In this document: positions 53,299 through 61,055 of the stretch, one piece after another
Position numbering within the stretch: the stretch's first letter is position 1
Layout: each line of letters starts with the position of its first letter
DNA from: Verrucomicrobiales bacterium
GTDB lineage: Bacteria > Verrucomicrobiota > Verrucomicrobiia > Verrucomicrobiales > DEV007
NCBI GenBank assembly: GCA_021648365.1
Contig: JAKISY010000008.1
Coordinates: 16,108-80,107, forward strand
DNA length: 64,000 nt
Direction of reading: 5' to 3'
Program-made: the position numbers and the translations under genes
The notes under the pieces: generated by a model
Database searches by the model: none
What the model saw: only the letters and a program-made list of their open reading frames with translations
What the model was told of the DNA's origin: nothing

Positions 53299-53537
53299 GG
53301 CTTTTTGAATTTGAAGTGTTAAGGTGCCTCGAGGCATGCCTCTTTTACTGCGAAAAAGATCAATTTCCGATCAAATTCAGCAGTTCTATACCAACATGCA
53401 ATGACATTGTAATAACAATGTCAAACATATTCGCCCCTTTTTATCCTTTTAATAAGGATAGCATTTGTCAAAAAATGCCCCAAATTTCTGATTTGCGACT
53501 GTGGCAGGCGGATTATTTCTAAAAATTTATACTTTAT

Positions 53538-55826
53538 ATGTCAAAATCATTATTAGACGCGATCGAGTCGATCGTTCGCGAACCGAATTACCAAGCCCTG
53601 AATAAAAACGAGTTCGCTCGTAAATTGAAGATCCCGCCACGTGAGCGTGAACCACTGCGCCGTGCACTGGCTGAATTACTGAAAAAAGGGGTAATCACTC
53701 GACTTCATCGCGGGCGTTATGCGCTGCGTTCGAAAAGCAAGCGCAGCGCGGGCGTGCCAGCTACAGGGACGATTTTTTACCGCCGCCGCGATGACGAGTT
53801 GCGAGCCTATTTCATCGCTGATGCTGACAGCGACTTGCCTGAATCGATGCAGAAAGCATTGGAGCGCGATGATCGTATTTTAGTTCCCGGACGTTATACC
53901 GGGCGAACGCTCAACCGCGATAGGGTGAGGGTATCACTGGTGCAGGACAAGGCTCCCGAGAGAGCTAAGAAAAAAAATCCGCGCAAAGGCAGGAAAGTGA
54001 AGTCGCGTCGTTCTCAGGAACGTGTGGTGGCGCGGGTGGAGGAGATTCTGGAGCGTCCGGCTGCGCAGTTCGTGGGGATTTTTCAGCAAGATGGTAAATA
54101 CGCTAGCTTGCATCCCGATGATCCAGCTTTGCCACGCCCCATCGATTTGATCGAGGTGTTGCCAGAAGCCAAGCCAGGACTCAAAGTAGTCGCGCAGTTG
54201 GTCGAGTGGAATGCTAAGCAACGTCATCCGCAAGCGCGGATGGTCGAAGTCTTGGGGGCGGCGGATGATCCAGGGGTGGACATCCTATCGGTGATCCGCA
54301 AGTTTCAATTGCCACTCGAATTTTCTGAGGAGGTGCAGGCTGAGGCTGCCGCGATCGAGGAAAAAATACCTGCTGAAGAATTGCGCAAGCGCGATGATTG
54401 GCGCGACCGAGATGTGTTCACCATCGATCCGAGTGATGCCAAAGATTTCGATGATGCTATTCATGTGCGAAGACTGCCAGACGACCCGAAATATGGCAAA
54501 GCAGCAGGCGGCTGGGAGCTTGGCGTGCACATCGCCGATGTCTCGCACTATGTCGAGCCTGGCACTGCGATGGACAAGGAGGCCATCGCTCGAGGCAACA
54601 GCGTTTATCTCGCTGATCGGGTGGTGCCGATGTTGCCTGAAAAGCTAAGCAACGGCATTTGCAGTTTGCGCCCTGATGTGGATCGGCTCACTCAAGCGGT
54701 GATTATTCGTTTTAATAAACATGGCAAAGCGGTCTCGGAGGAATTCACTTCGGCGGTCATCCATAGTAAAAAACGCTACACCTATGAAGAGGCGCTGAAG
54801 GCTTTGAAGCTTGCGCCAGAGAAAATCGCAGCTCTGCCGCCAGCCGAGGCTGCGATCACGCGGCAAGTGCAGGAGGCGTGGCGTTTAGCGGAGCAGTTGC
54901 GCAAGCGGCGCTTTCAACAGGGAGCATTGGATCTGGATTTCACCGAGGTCAAAGTGGTCCTCGATGACAAAGGGCGTGCTCGAGATATTGTGAAAGTTTA
55001 TTACGATGAAACGCACCAACTGATTGAAGAGTTCATGCTGGTGGCGAATGAGGCGGTGGCAAAAACTACTAAAACCAAACTCACTCCTAGCCTCTATCGC
55101 ATCCACGAAGACGCCGACCCAGAAAAGCTTCTCGCCTTCCGCGATCTCGCGCGAGCTTATGGTTACAAAGCGGGGGATTTGACCAATCGTGACCTGTTGC
55201 AAAACTTGTTGCGATCAATCAAGGGTAAACCTGAAGAGCACACCTTGAAAATTGCACTTTTGAAAAGTCTCAAACGGGCGGCTTACAGTACCGATCCATT
55301 AGGTCACTACGGGCTGTCTAAAACGAACTACACCCACTTCACCAGCCCCATCCGGCGTTACGCCGATTTGGTGGTACATCGTGTCTTGCGCAAGCTGAGT
55401 CAGCGAGGCAATAAACAAGACGCCGCGAAAGTCAGAGTGCCGAACATCGCGCGACTAGCAGAGATCGCCAAGCACATCTCCGACACCGAACGAACAGCGG
55501 CGGCTGCCGAGCAAGAAACACGTCGATTGAAATTGATGGAATACATCGCTTGGGTAGCCAGGGAGCAACCTGACAAAACGTTTGAAGCGATCGTCTATGA
55601 CATCAAACCGCTGGGTCTTTTTGTTGAGCTCACCGACTTGAATATCAAGGGACTGATTCGTAAGGAAGATTTGCCAAAAGGTGAGCGCTATTATATTGAT
55701 GCCAACTTGAAAGAAGTCACCGCCAGCGGCTCAGATTTTTTGATCAAAGCGGGCGATACCGTTGAGGTGCGTTTGCGCGATATCGATCACGAACGACAGT
55801 TCATTAATTTCGCCTTGGCGGAGTAA
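53538..55826 (+). CDS. rnr: Ribonuclease R
   Basis: A 762-aa exoribonuclease of the RNB family. An N-terminal winged helix (about 1-65) leads to cold-shock-type domains (about 70-230), the catalytic RNB core (about 285-620) with Asp-Pro-Ser-Asp-Ala-Lys-Asp-Phe-Asp-Asp-Ala (metal Asp cluster), His-Ile-Ala-Asp-Val-Ser-His-Tyr-Val and the Thr-His-Phe-Thr-Ser-Pro-Ile-Arg-Arg-Tyr-Ala-Asp motif, and a C-terminal S1 domain. It degrades structured RNA 3' to 5'. Its own intrinsic terminator follows. Confidence 0.96.
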   Translation: MSKSLLDAIESIVREPNYQALNKNEFARKLKIPPREREPLRRALAELLKKGVITRLHRGRYALRSKSKRSAGVPATGTIFYRRRDDELRAYFIADADSDLPESMQKALERDDRILVPGRYTGRTLNRDRVRVSLVQDKAPERAKKKNPRKGRKVKSRRSQERVVARVEEILERPAAQFVGIFQQDGKYASLHPDDPALPRPIDLIEVLPEAKPGLKVVAQLVEWNAKQRHPQARMVEVLGAADDPGVDILSVIRKFQLPLEFSEEVQAEAAAIEEKIPAEELRKRDDWRDRDVFTIDPSDAKDFDDAIHVRRLPDDPKYGKAAGGWELGVHIADVSHYVEPGTAMDKEAIARGNSVYLADRVVPMLPEKLSNGICSLRPDVDRLTQAVIIRFNKHGKAVSEEFTSAVIHSKKRYTYEEALKALKLAPEKIAALPPAEAAITRQVQEAWRLAEQLRKRRFQQGALDLDFTEVKVVLDDKGRARDIVKVYYDETHQLIEEFMLVANEAVAKTTKTKLTPSLYRIHEDADPEKLLAFRDLARAYGYKAGDLTNRDLLQNLLRSIKGKPEEHTLKIALLKSLKRAAYSTDPLGHYGLSKTNYTHFTSPIRRYADLVVHRVLRKLSQRGNKQDAAKVRVPNIARLAEIAKHISDTERTAAAAEQETRRLKLMEYIAWVAREQPDKTFEAIVYDIKPLGLFVELTDLNIKGLIRKEDLPKGERYYIDANLKEVTASGSDFLIKAGDTVEVRLRDIDHERQFINFALAE

Positions 55827-55846
55827 TAGAGAGGTGGTTTTGGAGT

Positions 55847-55870
55847 GCTGCGGCTCGACGCAGCTTTTTT
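55847..55870 (+). terminator. Rho-independent terminator after rnr
   Basis: A 6-bp GC-rich stem (55847-55852/55859-55864) with a 6-nt loop and a T6 run (55865-55870), 21 bp after the rnr stop. Confidence 0.85.
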
Positions 55871-56037
55871 GGTCGAAGGCTGATTCTAGGTGATTTTAGC
55901 GAGCACGCTTCATAAAAGTTTTTGTGGCGCGCCCTCATAAGATTAGGGGCAGCCCACCCCAATCGGTGCAAGTGGTGGCTGCGGGCGTCTCGCCTGCAGG
56001 GTGCAGGGGAAGCTAGGCAGAGGGGACACTGCAAGAT

Positions 56038-56361
56038 AGCGCTGTAATTTTATCTCTCATACGTTCATTGCTACTACAGACGAAAACGGAAAAATTGAAA
56101 ATACTTACAGTTGGGGAAACACAGCTAATCTTGAAGGTTGGGCTCCCCAAAAATCAAAGAGAAGATGTTACGGCGGCTCAAGAAGCTATTGATAGCGGTA
56201 AGGCTAAACGGTTAGCTGGTTCAGAGGGGAATGCAAAAGTAGATGCTGAATTTGACAGGATAAAGGATGACCCTTCCTCAACTCACAAAAACTTGATTTT
56301 AATAAATAACTGTAAATCGGAAGCTAGAAAATTAGCAAAGAGGTCAAAATTTAAAAAATAG
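56038..56361 (+). pseudogene. RHS-family C-terminal tip, frameshifted
   Basis: The frame from 56038 encodes Ser-His-Thr-Phe-Ile-Ala-Thr-Thr-Asp-Glu-Asn-Gly, then Asn-Thr-Tyr-Ser-Trp-Gly-Asn-Thr, an RHS-type repeat end. It then shifts to another frame at the C4 run 56145-56148. Removing one C joins it cleanly to Asn-Gln-Arg-Glu-Asp-Val-Thr-Ala-Ala-Gln-Glu-Ala-Ile and the tail with Asn-Asn-Cys-Lys-Ser-Glu-Ala. There is no start codon, so it is a shed tip rather than a gene. A lipoprotein gene follows after about 40 bp. Toxin activity is possible for such tips but unproven here. Confidence 0.65.
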
Positions 56362-56398
56362 ATGAGTGAGTGGTTTTTGAGAAAATTAAAGATAAAAA

Positions 56399-56998
56399 AT
56401 GATGAACGCGAAATGGATTTTGTTAATTGTTATAGCGAGTATTTTATCGGGATGTATGAAAGATAGAGTAAATGAGAACAGGGCAAATGGAGTTTTGTCC
56501 TACGCAACAGGGAGAACATTTTTTAGAGGACACACTTATGAATTTCCTCACATAATAACTAAAGATGGAGAGGTAGAGTGTAAATATAGCTTTATCGCTG
56601 ACGGTTTGTCTGGTCAGAGGAATCCATACGCGTTCTATTTAATTAACTCGCCTCAAATGTCAAAAAAACTTGAAGGGAAAGTATTTGTTAAGGTTGCGAT
56701 AACCCAAAATGACGGAAGTCTCATGGCAAGTGGTCGAGCCAAATTGTCTGATTTTATCGCAGGGGAGCGTCGAAGTCGACGCAAAGGACAGTATCAAGAT
56801 TACTACGAAACAAATTATTATTTGGCATTCAGGGGGCACGTTATGCCTGCAGGAGCTAAAGATATAGGAATTCTCCATTTTGAATCTGGGAGAGAGTATT
56901 ATTTGAGCGTTTCATTGTTTGTTGATGCTGAAGGGCTGTCAAACGAACAAATAAAATCTATTGTATTAGTTCCCACATTAGAAGCGGGCCGTAAGTAA
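56399..56998 (+). CDS. Small lipoprotein after RHS tip 1
   Basis: A 199-aa protein with a hydrophobic start and a Leu-Ser-Gly-Cys lipobox (Cys19), so lipid-anchored. The mature domain is polar and beta-rich; I do not recognise it. It is notably AT-rich compared with the core genes. It lies just after the RHS tip, the classic place for an immunity gene, and is followed by a strong terminator. A second lipoprotein takes the same position after RHS tip 2. Confidence 0.7.
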   Translation: MMNAKWILLIVIASILSGCMKDRVNENRANGVLSYATGRTFFRGHTYEFPHIITKDGEVECKYSFIADGLSGQRNPYAFYLINSPQMSKKLEGKVFVKVAITQNDGSLMASGRAKLSDFIAGERRSRRKGQYQDYYETNYYLAFRGHVMPAGAKDIGILHFESGREYYLSVSLFVDAEGLSNEQIKSIVLVPTLEAGRK

Positions 56999-57050
56999 GT
57001 GTCGGTCATTAGCGATGTAGAGGCTCGTGCTATACTGCGCTATAAAAATT

Positions 57051-57089
57051 GAGGGCGCGTCCATGTCGTGCGGACGCGCCCTCGTTTTT
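57051..57089 (+). terminator. Strong Rho-independent terminator
   Basis: A perfect 12-bp stem (57051-57062/57072-57083) with a 9-nt loop and a T5 run (57085-57089), 53 bp after the lipoprotein stop. The following bases up to about 57300 hold no gene I can support. Confidence 0.9.
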
Positions 57090-57305
57090 CTTACGACCTA
57101 TCCGTCGCTTTCGGCTTTGGCTATCCCTTGGCAGGTTGGTTGATTCGCTACGCTCACCCCTACGGGGCTGCCTGTGGCAGTTTGCTTTCGAGGTGATTTT
57201 CTCCAACTATCTTCGCTACGCTTCGGTTGTCTCGCTCGTTGCTCGTTCGACTCCCAGCAGAGCCCGCTTCCGTTTCACCAAAAGTTTTCATCTCACCTGT
57301 TACAC

Positions 57306-57629
57306 TCATTTAGGCACGTCTTTCTGATTGCTGTAGGTGAGCGCTTCAAGTGGCTCTTGTTGTTGGTTATGTCGCCAGTGCGGTTGCAAGAGCACGGCAT
57401 TTACTTGTTTGGTGTCGATGACTTTGATGCCCTCACGCACAGCTTCAATCATGGCTCCGATACAGAGATTCTTGACTGCTCGCAGGGCACCCTCGGAGCT
57501 GCGTGCTATGAGGTGTTGTGCGGCTTCGCTGAAGGTGTTGTGTGGCAAACCTACCAGATCGAGCTGGCTGTGAATGAACTCTGTGATGCCTTCGGGAGGA
57601 GTCGCTCGACGGTGGCGGAGTAGGTTATG
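57306..57629 (-). pseudogene. ExeA-like AAA ATPase, C-terminal remnant
   Basis: The minus strand is open for about 107 codons to a stop at 57306. The peptide carries Pro-Pro-Glu-Gly-Ile-Thr-Glu-Phe-Ile, Gly-Leu-Pro-His-Asn-Thr-Phe-Ser-Glu-Ala-Ala and Arg-Ser-Ser-Glu-Gly-Ala-Leu-Arg-Ala-Val-Lys-Asn-Leu, then Gln-Pro-His-Trp-Arg, the end of ExeA/TniB-like AAA ATPases that partner DDE or tyrosine transposases. Walker motifs and N-terminus are missing; it ends at the junction with an integrase fragment. Confidence 0.65.
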
Positions 57630-57724
57630 CGAGGCTCGACACCACTCAAATCTACACCGAAGTGAGCATCGCCAAGCTGCTGGAGGTGCATGCCCTCACC
57701 CACCCGCAAAACAACAGGCAGTAA
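57620..57724 (+). pseudogene. Tyrosine recombinase, C-terminal remnant
   Basis: 34 codons ending in TAA read Val-Gly-Tyr-Ala-Arg-Leu-Asp-Thr-Thr-Gln-Ile-Tyr-Thr and then Lys-Leu-Leu-Glu-Val-His-Ala-Leu-Thr-His-Pro. This is the end of an XerC/D-type integrase, with the nucleophile Tyr of Gln-Ile-Tyr-Thr preserved and the usual Leu-Gly-His turned into Val-Gly-Tyr. The rest of the enzyme is gone and an ExeA-like remnant abuts it in the opposite direction. Confidence 0.7.
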
Positions 57725-57830
57725 AAAAAGTGATTTTTCCCTTTAGCTGCTTTCCCTAGGCGTTTACACTGCGCTTAGAAATGAAACTTCTCTCTCCAGA
57801 ACCGACCGACCAAATAGGAAGGAAGATAGA

Positions 57831-57875
57831 CTGCCGAAAGGCAGCCCGAAGGGGTGACTTTTTGCGAGCAAAAAG
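57831..57875. repeat. Tandem hairpins upstream of RHS tip 2
   Basis: Two perfect hairpins lie close together: 57831-57835/57840-57844 with a GAAA tetraloop, and 57858-57865/57868-57875 with an 8-bp arm. No gene is visible in 57725-57890. Confidence 0.45.
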
Positions 57876-58031
57876 CACTCAACCGCGCACTAAAAAAACG
57901 AGTCCCTCGGCTCGAAAAACCGCGTCTGGAGATTTTTTTTAAATCCTGCCCAAACGAGCTGGGAACTTTCGCTGGAGACCCAGCTTTTATGCCGGGAAAA
58001 ACACCCTGCGCCTACGACGATTGCGTCGGGT

Positions 58032-58475
58032 GTGCCCTTTTACGGCTTTAGGTATTATATGCCGGAAAGTGGACGGTGGGTGAGCAGGGATCCGATTGGA
58101 GAGAGGGGTGGCCTAAACTTGTATGGCTTTGTTGGGAATGATGGGGTGAATGAGGTGGATGTTTTGGGATTGGGTTTTATGGATTTTTTTATGCCCGCTG
58201 TTGAAGCGGCTGATAAAACTCAGGTAGCAAATGTGAAAAATTACGGATTAGTTGGAGGATGTGCTATGCTGACGAAAGCATGCAAAGCTGCTCAAAAAGA
58301 GTATCGACAATGCAAGGAGAAAATCGGGTTAGATCCGGTGGCAGATTTTGATCATACATGTGATGCTTCTAAGCAGTGTGATTGTGATATTAAGTTTAAC
58401 TGTAACAACGAGAAGGATAAGTGGAAAATAATTTGCAATCTTGCAGCCGCCGCATGTCAAGCGAGCGGAGGATAG
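58032..58475 (+). CDS. RHS core fragment with Cys-rich C-terminal tip
   Basis: A 147-aa frame from a GTG; the open frame extends upstream to 57894 without a normal start. It begins in the RHS-associated core end (Tyr-Gly-Phe-Arg-Tyr-Tyr, Ser-Gly-Arg-Trp, Ser-Arg-Asp-Pro-Ile-Gly-Glu, Leu-Asn-Leu-Tyr-Gly-Phe, Asn-Asp-Gly-Val-Asn, then Leu-Gly-Leu). A unique tip of about 100 residues with nine Cys follows. In intact RHS toxins the tip after this core is the toxin. No repeat region or secretion signal is present, so it is an orphan tip. A lipoprotein gene follows after 77 bp. Confidence 0.72.
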   Translation: MPFYGFRYYMPESGRWVSRDPIGERGGLNLYGFVGNDGVNEVDVLGLGFMDFFMPAVEAADKTQVANVKNYGLVGGCAMLTKACKAAQKEYRQCKEKIGLDPVADFDHTCDASKQCDCDIKFNCNNEKDKWKIICNLAAAACQASGG

Positions 58476-58552
58476 AGGTTGTGATATAACACATTCCATA
58501 TATTGCAAAACGGTCTAATTGTAGTGATCAGACTTTAACGATAACTTAAAAA

Positions 58553-58981
58553 ATGATGCGCTTTATATCCGCTATTTTAATCGCGATCACATTAACTGGG
58601 TGCGATGGTAAAGTCTCCACTAATTCATCCGCGTTACCAGAAAACGTCAAAGAAGATCGACCAATTGTTCTCAAAGAGGGGCAGGCCGTTGTTTTAATGC
58701 CAGAAAACAATAAATCTCTGATGATTGGGGCGGCCGTTTTAAATGGTAAGTTGATGATTGGGGAGATTGATCCAAATGGAAGAAATTTTTCGGTTACATG
58801 GAATGATCAAGAGTCATGGGAAACATCTACGAATATTTCTGATGACTTAAATGAAATAACGCTGTTTGATAAGGATGGTGATGGACTTCCTGATTTCAAA
58901 GTCGTTAGTAAGGATGGAAAAATGGAACGCCTTGAGTTATTTGATGTTCAATGGAAAGAGAAAAAAAATACTAGGGAATAG
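58553..58981 (+). CDS. Small lipoprotein after RHS tip 2
   Basis: A 142-aa protein with a short signal and a Leu-Thr-Gly-Cys lipobox (Cys17). The mature domain has Asp-Lys-Asp-Gly-Asp-Gly-Leu-Pro-Asp-Phe, a calcium-binding-like loop of the dockerin/EF-hand-repeat kind. I do not recognise it otherwise. Its position after an RHS tip makes it an immunity candidate, in parallel with the lipoprotein at 56399-56998. Confidence 0.68.
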   Translation: MMRFISAILIAITLTGCDGKVSTNSSALPENVKEDRPIVLKEGQAVVLMPENNKSLMIGAAVLNGKLMIGEIDPNGRNFSVTWNDQESWETSTNISDDLNEITLFDKDGDGLPDFKVVSKDGKMERLELFDVQWKEKKNTRE

Positions 58982-59036
58982 TGAACGGGGTCAGGCAACA
59001 TTTCTTGGCAGATTGGGGGTCGATGTAATTTCAACC

Positions 59037-59153
59037 ATGCCAAGAACGCCAAGAGTGGAATATGAAGGTGCGATTTATCATATGATGGCTCGCGGGAATA
59101 GACGAGAGCCTATCGTATTTAATGATGATGACCGGGAACGGGTCAGGCATTGA
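59037..59153 (+). pseudogene. RAYT (REP-associated tyrosine transposase), N-terminal remnant
   Basis: 38 codons from an ATG read Met-Pro-Arg-Thr-Pro-Arg-Val-Glu-Tyr-Glu-Gly-Ala and Tyr-His-Met-Met-Ala-Arg-Gly-Asn-Arg-Arg, the start of IS200-like RAYT transposases. After Asp-Asp-Asp-Arg-Glu it runs into GGGTCAGGC-type sequence that also lies just upstream (58988-58996), so the body was probably deleted between two copies of that end sequence. The catalytic Tyr is missing. Confidence 0.75.
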
Positions 59154-59527
59154 CTTTTGACAAATGAACTCTCCCAACACCAAACGCTATCCTCCTTCGC
59201 TAAAGCTACGGCGAGACAAGTCGCTGAACTCGAACGGTTCCGTGTTACGCGGCACTTTGACATCGGGTTTTTGTCCACAATTTCATCGTGATGTCTGTTT
59301 ATGTGATTTAGAATTTGAGATCTGAAAATTGGACTTGAATCAAGTCTAATTAACTCTCGTATTGGACTTCGTGGAAGTCTACTTTTGACTATAACTGTGC
59401 CCTGGGGCTGCGAAGGCATCCGAGACGGATGGCTTGACCTTTCCATATGCGGGACGCATGTGGCTACACTGAGCGCAATCAAATAGATCAGATTTTACTC
59501 GGCGAACCGCCACCCGTTGCGGATTAT
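59154..59527. other. Intergenic region without a gene
   Basis: About 370 bp between the RAYT remnant and the ISL3 element. I see only a small hairpin (CATCCG...CGGATG near 59420) and a pair of TTGGACTT-AAGTC-type short repeats near 59330-59385. No coding frame has a recognisable product. Confidence 0.5.
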
Positions 59528-59533
59528 GGCTCT

Positions 59534-60790
59534 TCAGCAAAATTTGTGGGTGAATTCGGGTTCAGGTAAATCTCCAAGTGTATGATATAGAGAGACTTGC
59601 ATAAGATCGAAACTTCGATATCCATAGGCTTTTCTCATAGTCAGATTTACTCTGAGGTTTAGCCCCTCAACAACGCCACTGGAATATTGTTTATTAGCTT
59701 TGAAATAATTCATTAAAAGATCCTCGTGGTTGCGCAGCGTCTTGACGAACTTCTTCATTGGTTCAAGCTTGCTTCTCATAACTCGGGTGCACCATTTCTT
59801 AAGAAACCACTTTGCCCAGTGGGGTGAATTGTATTTCCAAAATGCATCAAACGCCTCTTTGTGACAATAAGCTCGGACAGATTTGTAATCATATTGAAGC
59901 AGGTCTTCGAGTTTTTCCGATTGCTTAACCGTGAGATTCTCAGGTCGTTTGAGAAAACAAAACTTTGAACCAGTTAGCAGCGATTCATATCCTTTAGCTT
60001 TGTAGTTTTTGACTTCCTCAACTCTCACCTTATTAACTGCCTCGTTGAGTTTTTTTACAATATGGAATCGATCAAGTATGTTGAGCGCGGCAGGAAGTAA
60101 ATCCGCGATGACATTGAGGTAGGGTTTCCACATATCAGAGCAAACGACCTTTATATTACTGCACCAAGTAGTTCCCATTTCCTTAAAAAATCCCTCGAGA
60201 GATTCGGTTTTACGGTTTTTGATAACAGCTAAAAGACGTTTCCTTTTATTGTCAATTTGATAGACCAGAGTCATATAGTGGTGCCCTTTTTTATAAGCAA
60301 CTTCGTCGACGCCAATAGCCTCTACTCCACCTAAGTCTCTGCGCTTCAAGCCATAAGCCACCACCCACTCTACGGAGCGGCAGACGTTATCCCAAGAGGT
60401 GTTGAAACATTCTGCGGTTTCCTTCCAACTGAGTTTGCGTGCCCAAGAAGCGAGGAAGTGGCGGTAAACCTTGCAGCAGGAGTGATTGCCTTCAGCCCAT
60501 GGAACCTGTTCGACTTTGACTCCGCATTGCGGACAATTTACCCTTCGCATGGTGTAAGATAAAAAGACAGGGATGTTCCAAAGAGGAATAAATTCAAAAA
60601 AACGAGGACTGAGCTTATCATACCCTGGAGCTATTTTTCCGCACCCCGAGCAACAAGGCTTACTATTGGCGCGCGGTATGACTTCGACGATAATGCTGTC
60701 GGGTTTTCCATCATTTTTGAGCAAACTGGGTTTTTCGTAAACGAAACGTTTGAGTGGATGGACTTTATTGAGTATAGTTTTAAGTGTGAT
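59534..60790 (-). CDS. ISL3-family transposase
   Basis: About 418 aa. The N-terminal zinc-ribbon has Cys-Cys-x2-Cys and Cys-Pro-Gln-Cys pairs, followed by a helix-turn-helix region and the DDE core: Gly-Val-Asp-Glu-Val-Ala-Tyr, Val-Val-Cys-Ser-Asp-Met-Trp-Lys-Pro-Tyr, and Leu-Asp-Arg-Phe-His-Ile-Val-Lys. The C-terminal Gly-Val-Val-Glu-Gly-Leu-Asn carries the last acid. A TTG at 60724 starts a shorter 396-aa form, but the family's N-terminus is encoded upstream, where the first codon appears to be ATC (60788-60790) instead of ATG. Confidence 0.85.
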   Translation of the reverse strand: MTLKTILNKVHPLKRFVYEKPSLLKNDGKPDSIIVEVIPRANSKPCCSGCGKIAPGYDKLSPRFFEFIPLWNIPVFLSYTMRRVNCPQCGVKVEQVPWAEGNHSCCKVYRHFLASWARKLSWKETAECFNTSWDNVCRSVEWVVAYGLKRRDLGGVEAIGVDEVAYKKGHHYMTLVYQIDNKRKRLLAVIKNRKTESLEGFFKEMGTTWCSNIKVVCSDMWKPYLNVIADLLPAALNILDRFHIVKKLNEAVNKVRVEEVKNYKAKGYESLLTGSKFCFLKRPENLTVKQSEKLEDLLQYDYKSVRAYCHKEAFDAFWKYNSPHWAKWFLKKWCTRVMRSKLEPMKKFVKTLRNHEDLLMNYFKANKQYSSGVVEGLNLRVNLTMRKAYGYRSFDLMQVSLYHTLGDLPEPEFTHKFC

Positions 60791-60898
60791 CGGAGTTCTC
60801 CCAGTTTAGGTTGTTTTTAGTTGAGGAATCTTACAGGGGATCTTCGTTCACGTTTTGTTATTTTCCAATATGAAAAACATCTCTCCCAAGAGGAGGCA

Positions 60899-60973
60899 GC
60901 GCAGCACTAGCTCCCCTCCACTTCAAAGCCTCGCTACGCTCGTCTTTTACGTTTCGGGGAGCTAGTGCTGCGC
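60899..60973. repeat. 18-bp perfect inverted repeat in the IS
   Basis: Arms 60899-60916 and 60956-60973 are perfectly complementary with a 39-nt spacer, between the transposase start and the right inverted repeat. The size and symmetry suggest a nested palindromic element or a structure that shields the transposase from outside transcription. Confidence 0.65.
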
Positions 60974-61055
60974 AATTACAGCTTAGTTAGATGAGGAAAA
61001 CACGCGCATTTCACCCACAATTACTGCTGAAGAGGCAGAAAAAGGACTATCTCCG

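Larger units (their letters stand above)
59528..61036 (-). mobile_element. ISL3-family insertion sequence, complete with inverted repeats
   Basis: A 1.5-kb element with one ISL3 transposase. Its ends, 59528-59554 and 61010-61036, are 27-bp imperfect inverted repeats (4 mismatches, CTCTTCAGCA core). Flanking 8-bp direct repeats are not evident, so one side was probably rearranged after insertion. The transposase faces left. A strong palindrome lies between its start and the right end. The right end is also part of the open frame continuing into the 61056 gene. Confidence 0.78.

Noticed and set aside
57240..57275. tRNA-like TTCGACTCCC sequence
   Set aside because: It resembles a T-loop, but no matching T-stem, anticodon arm or acceptor stem is present.
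57049..57623. Plus-strand frames over the ExeA remnant
   Set aside because: They are shadows of the minus-strand ATPase fragment, which has clear family similarity.
57854..58051. A 65-aa plus-strand frame upstream of RHS tip 2
   Set aside because: It runs in a different frame across the RHS-coding stretch, and its peptide has no recognisable features.
59520..61044. 8-bp target duplication of the ISL3 element
   Set aside because: The 8 bp on the left and right of the inverted repeats do not match.
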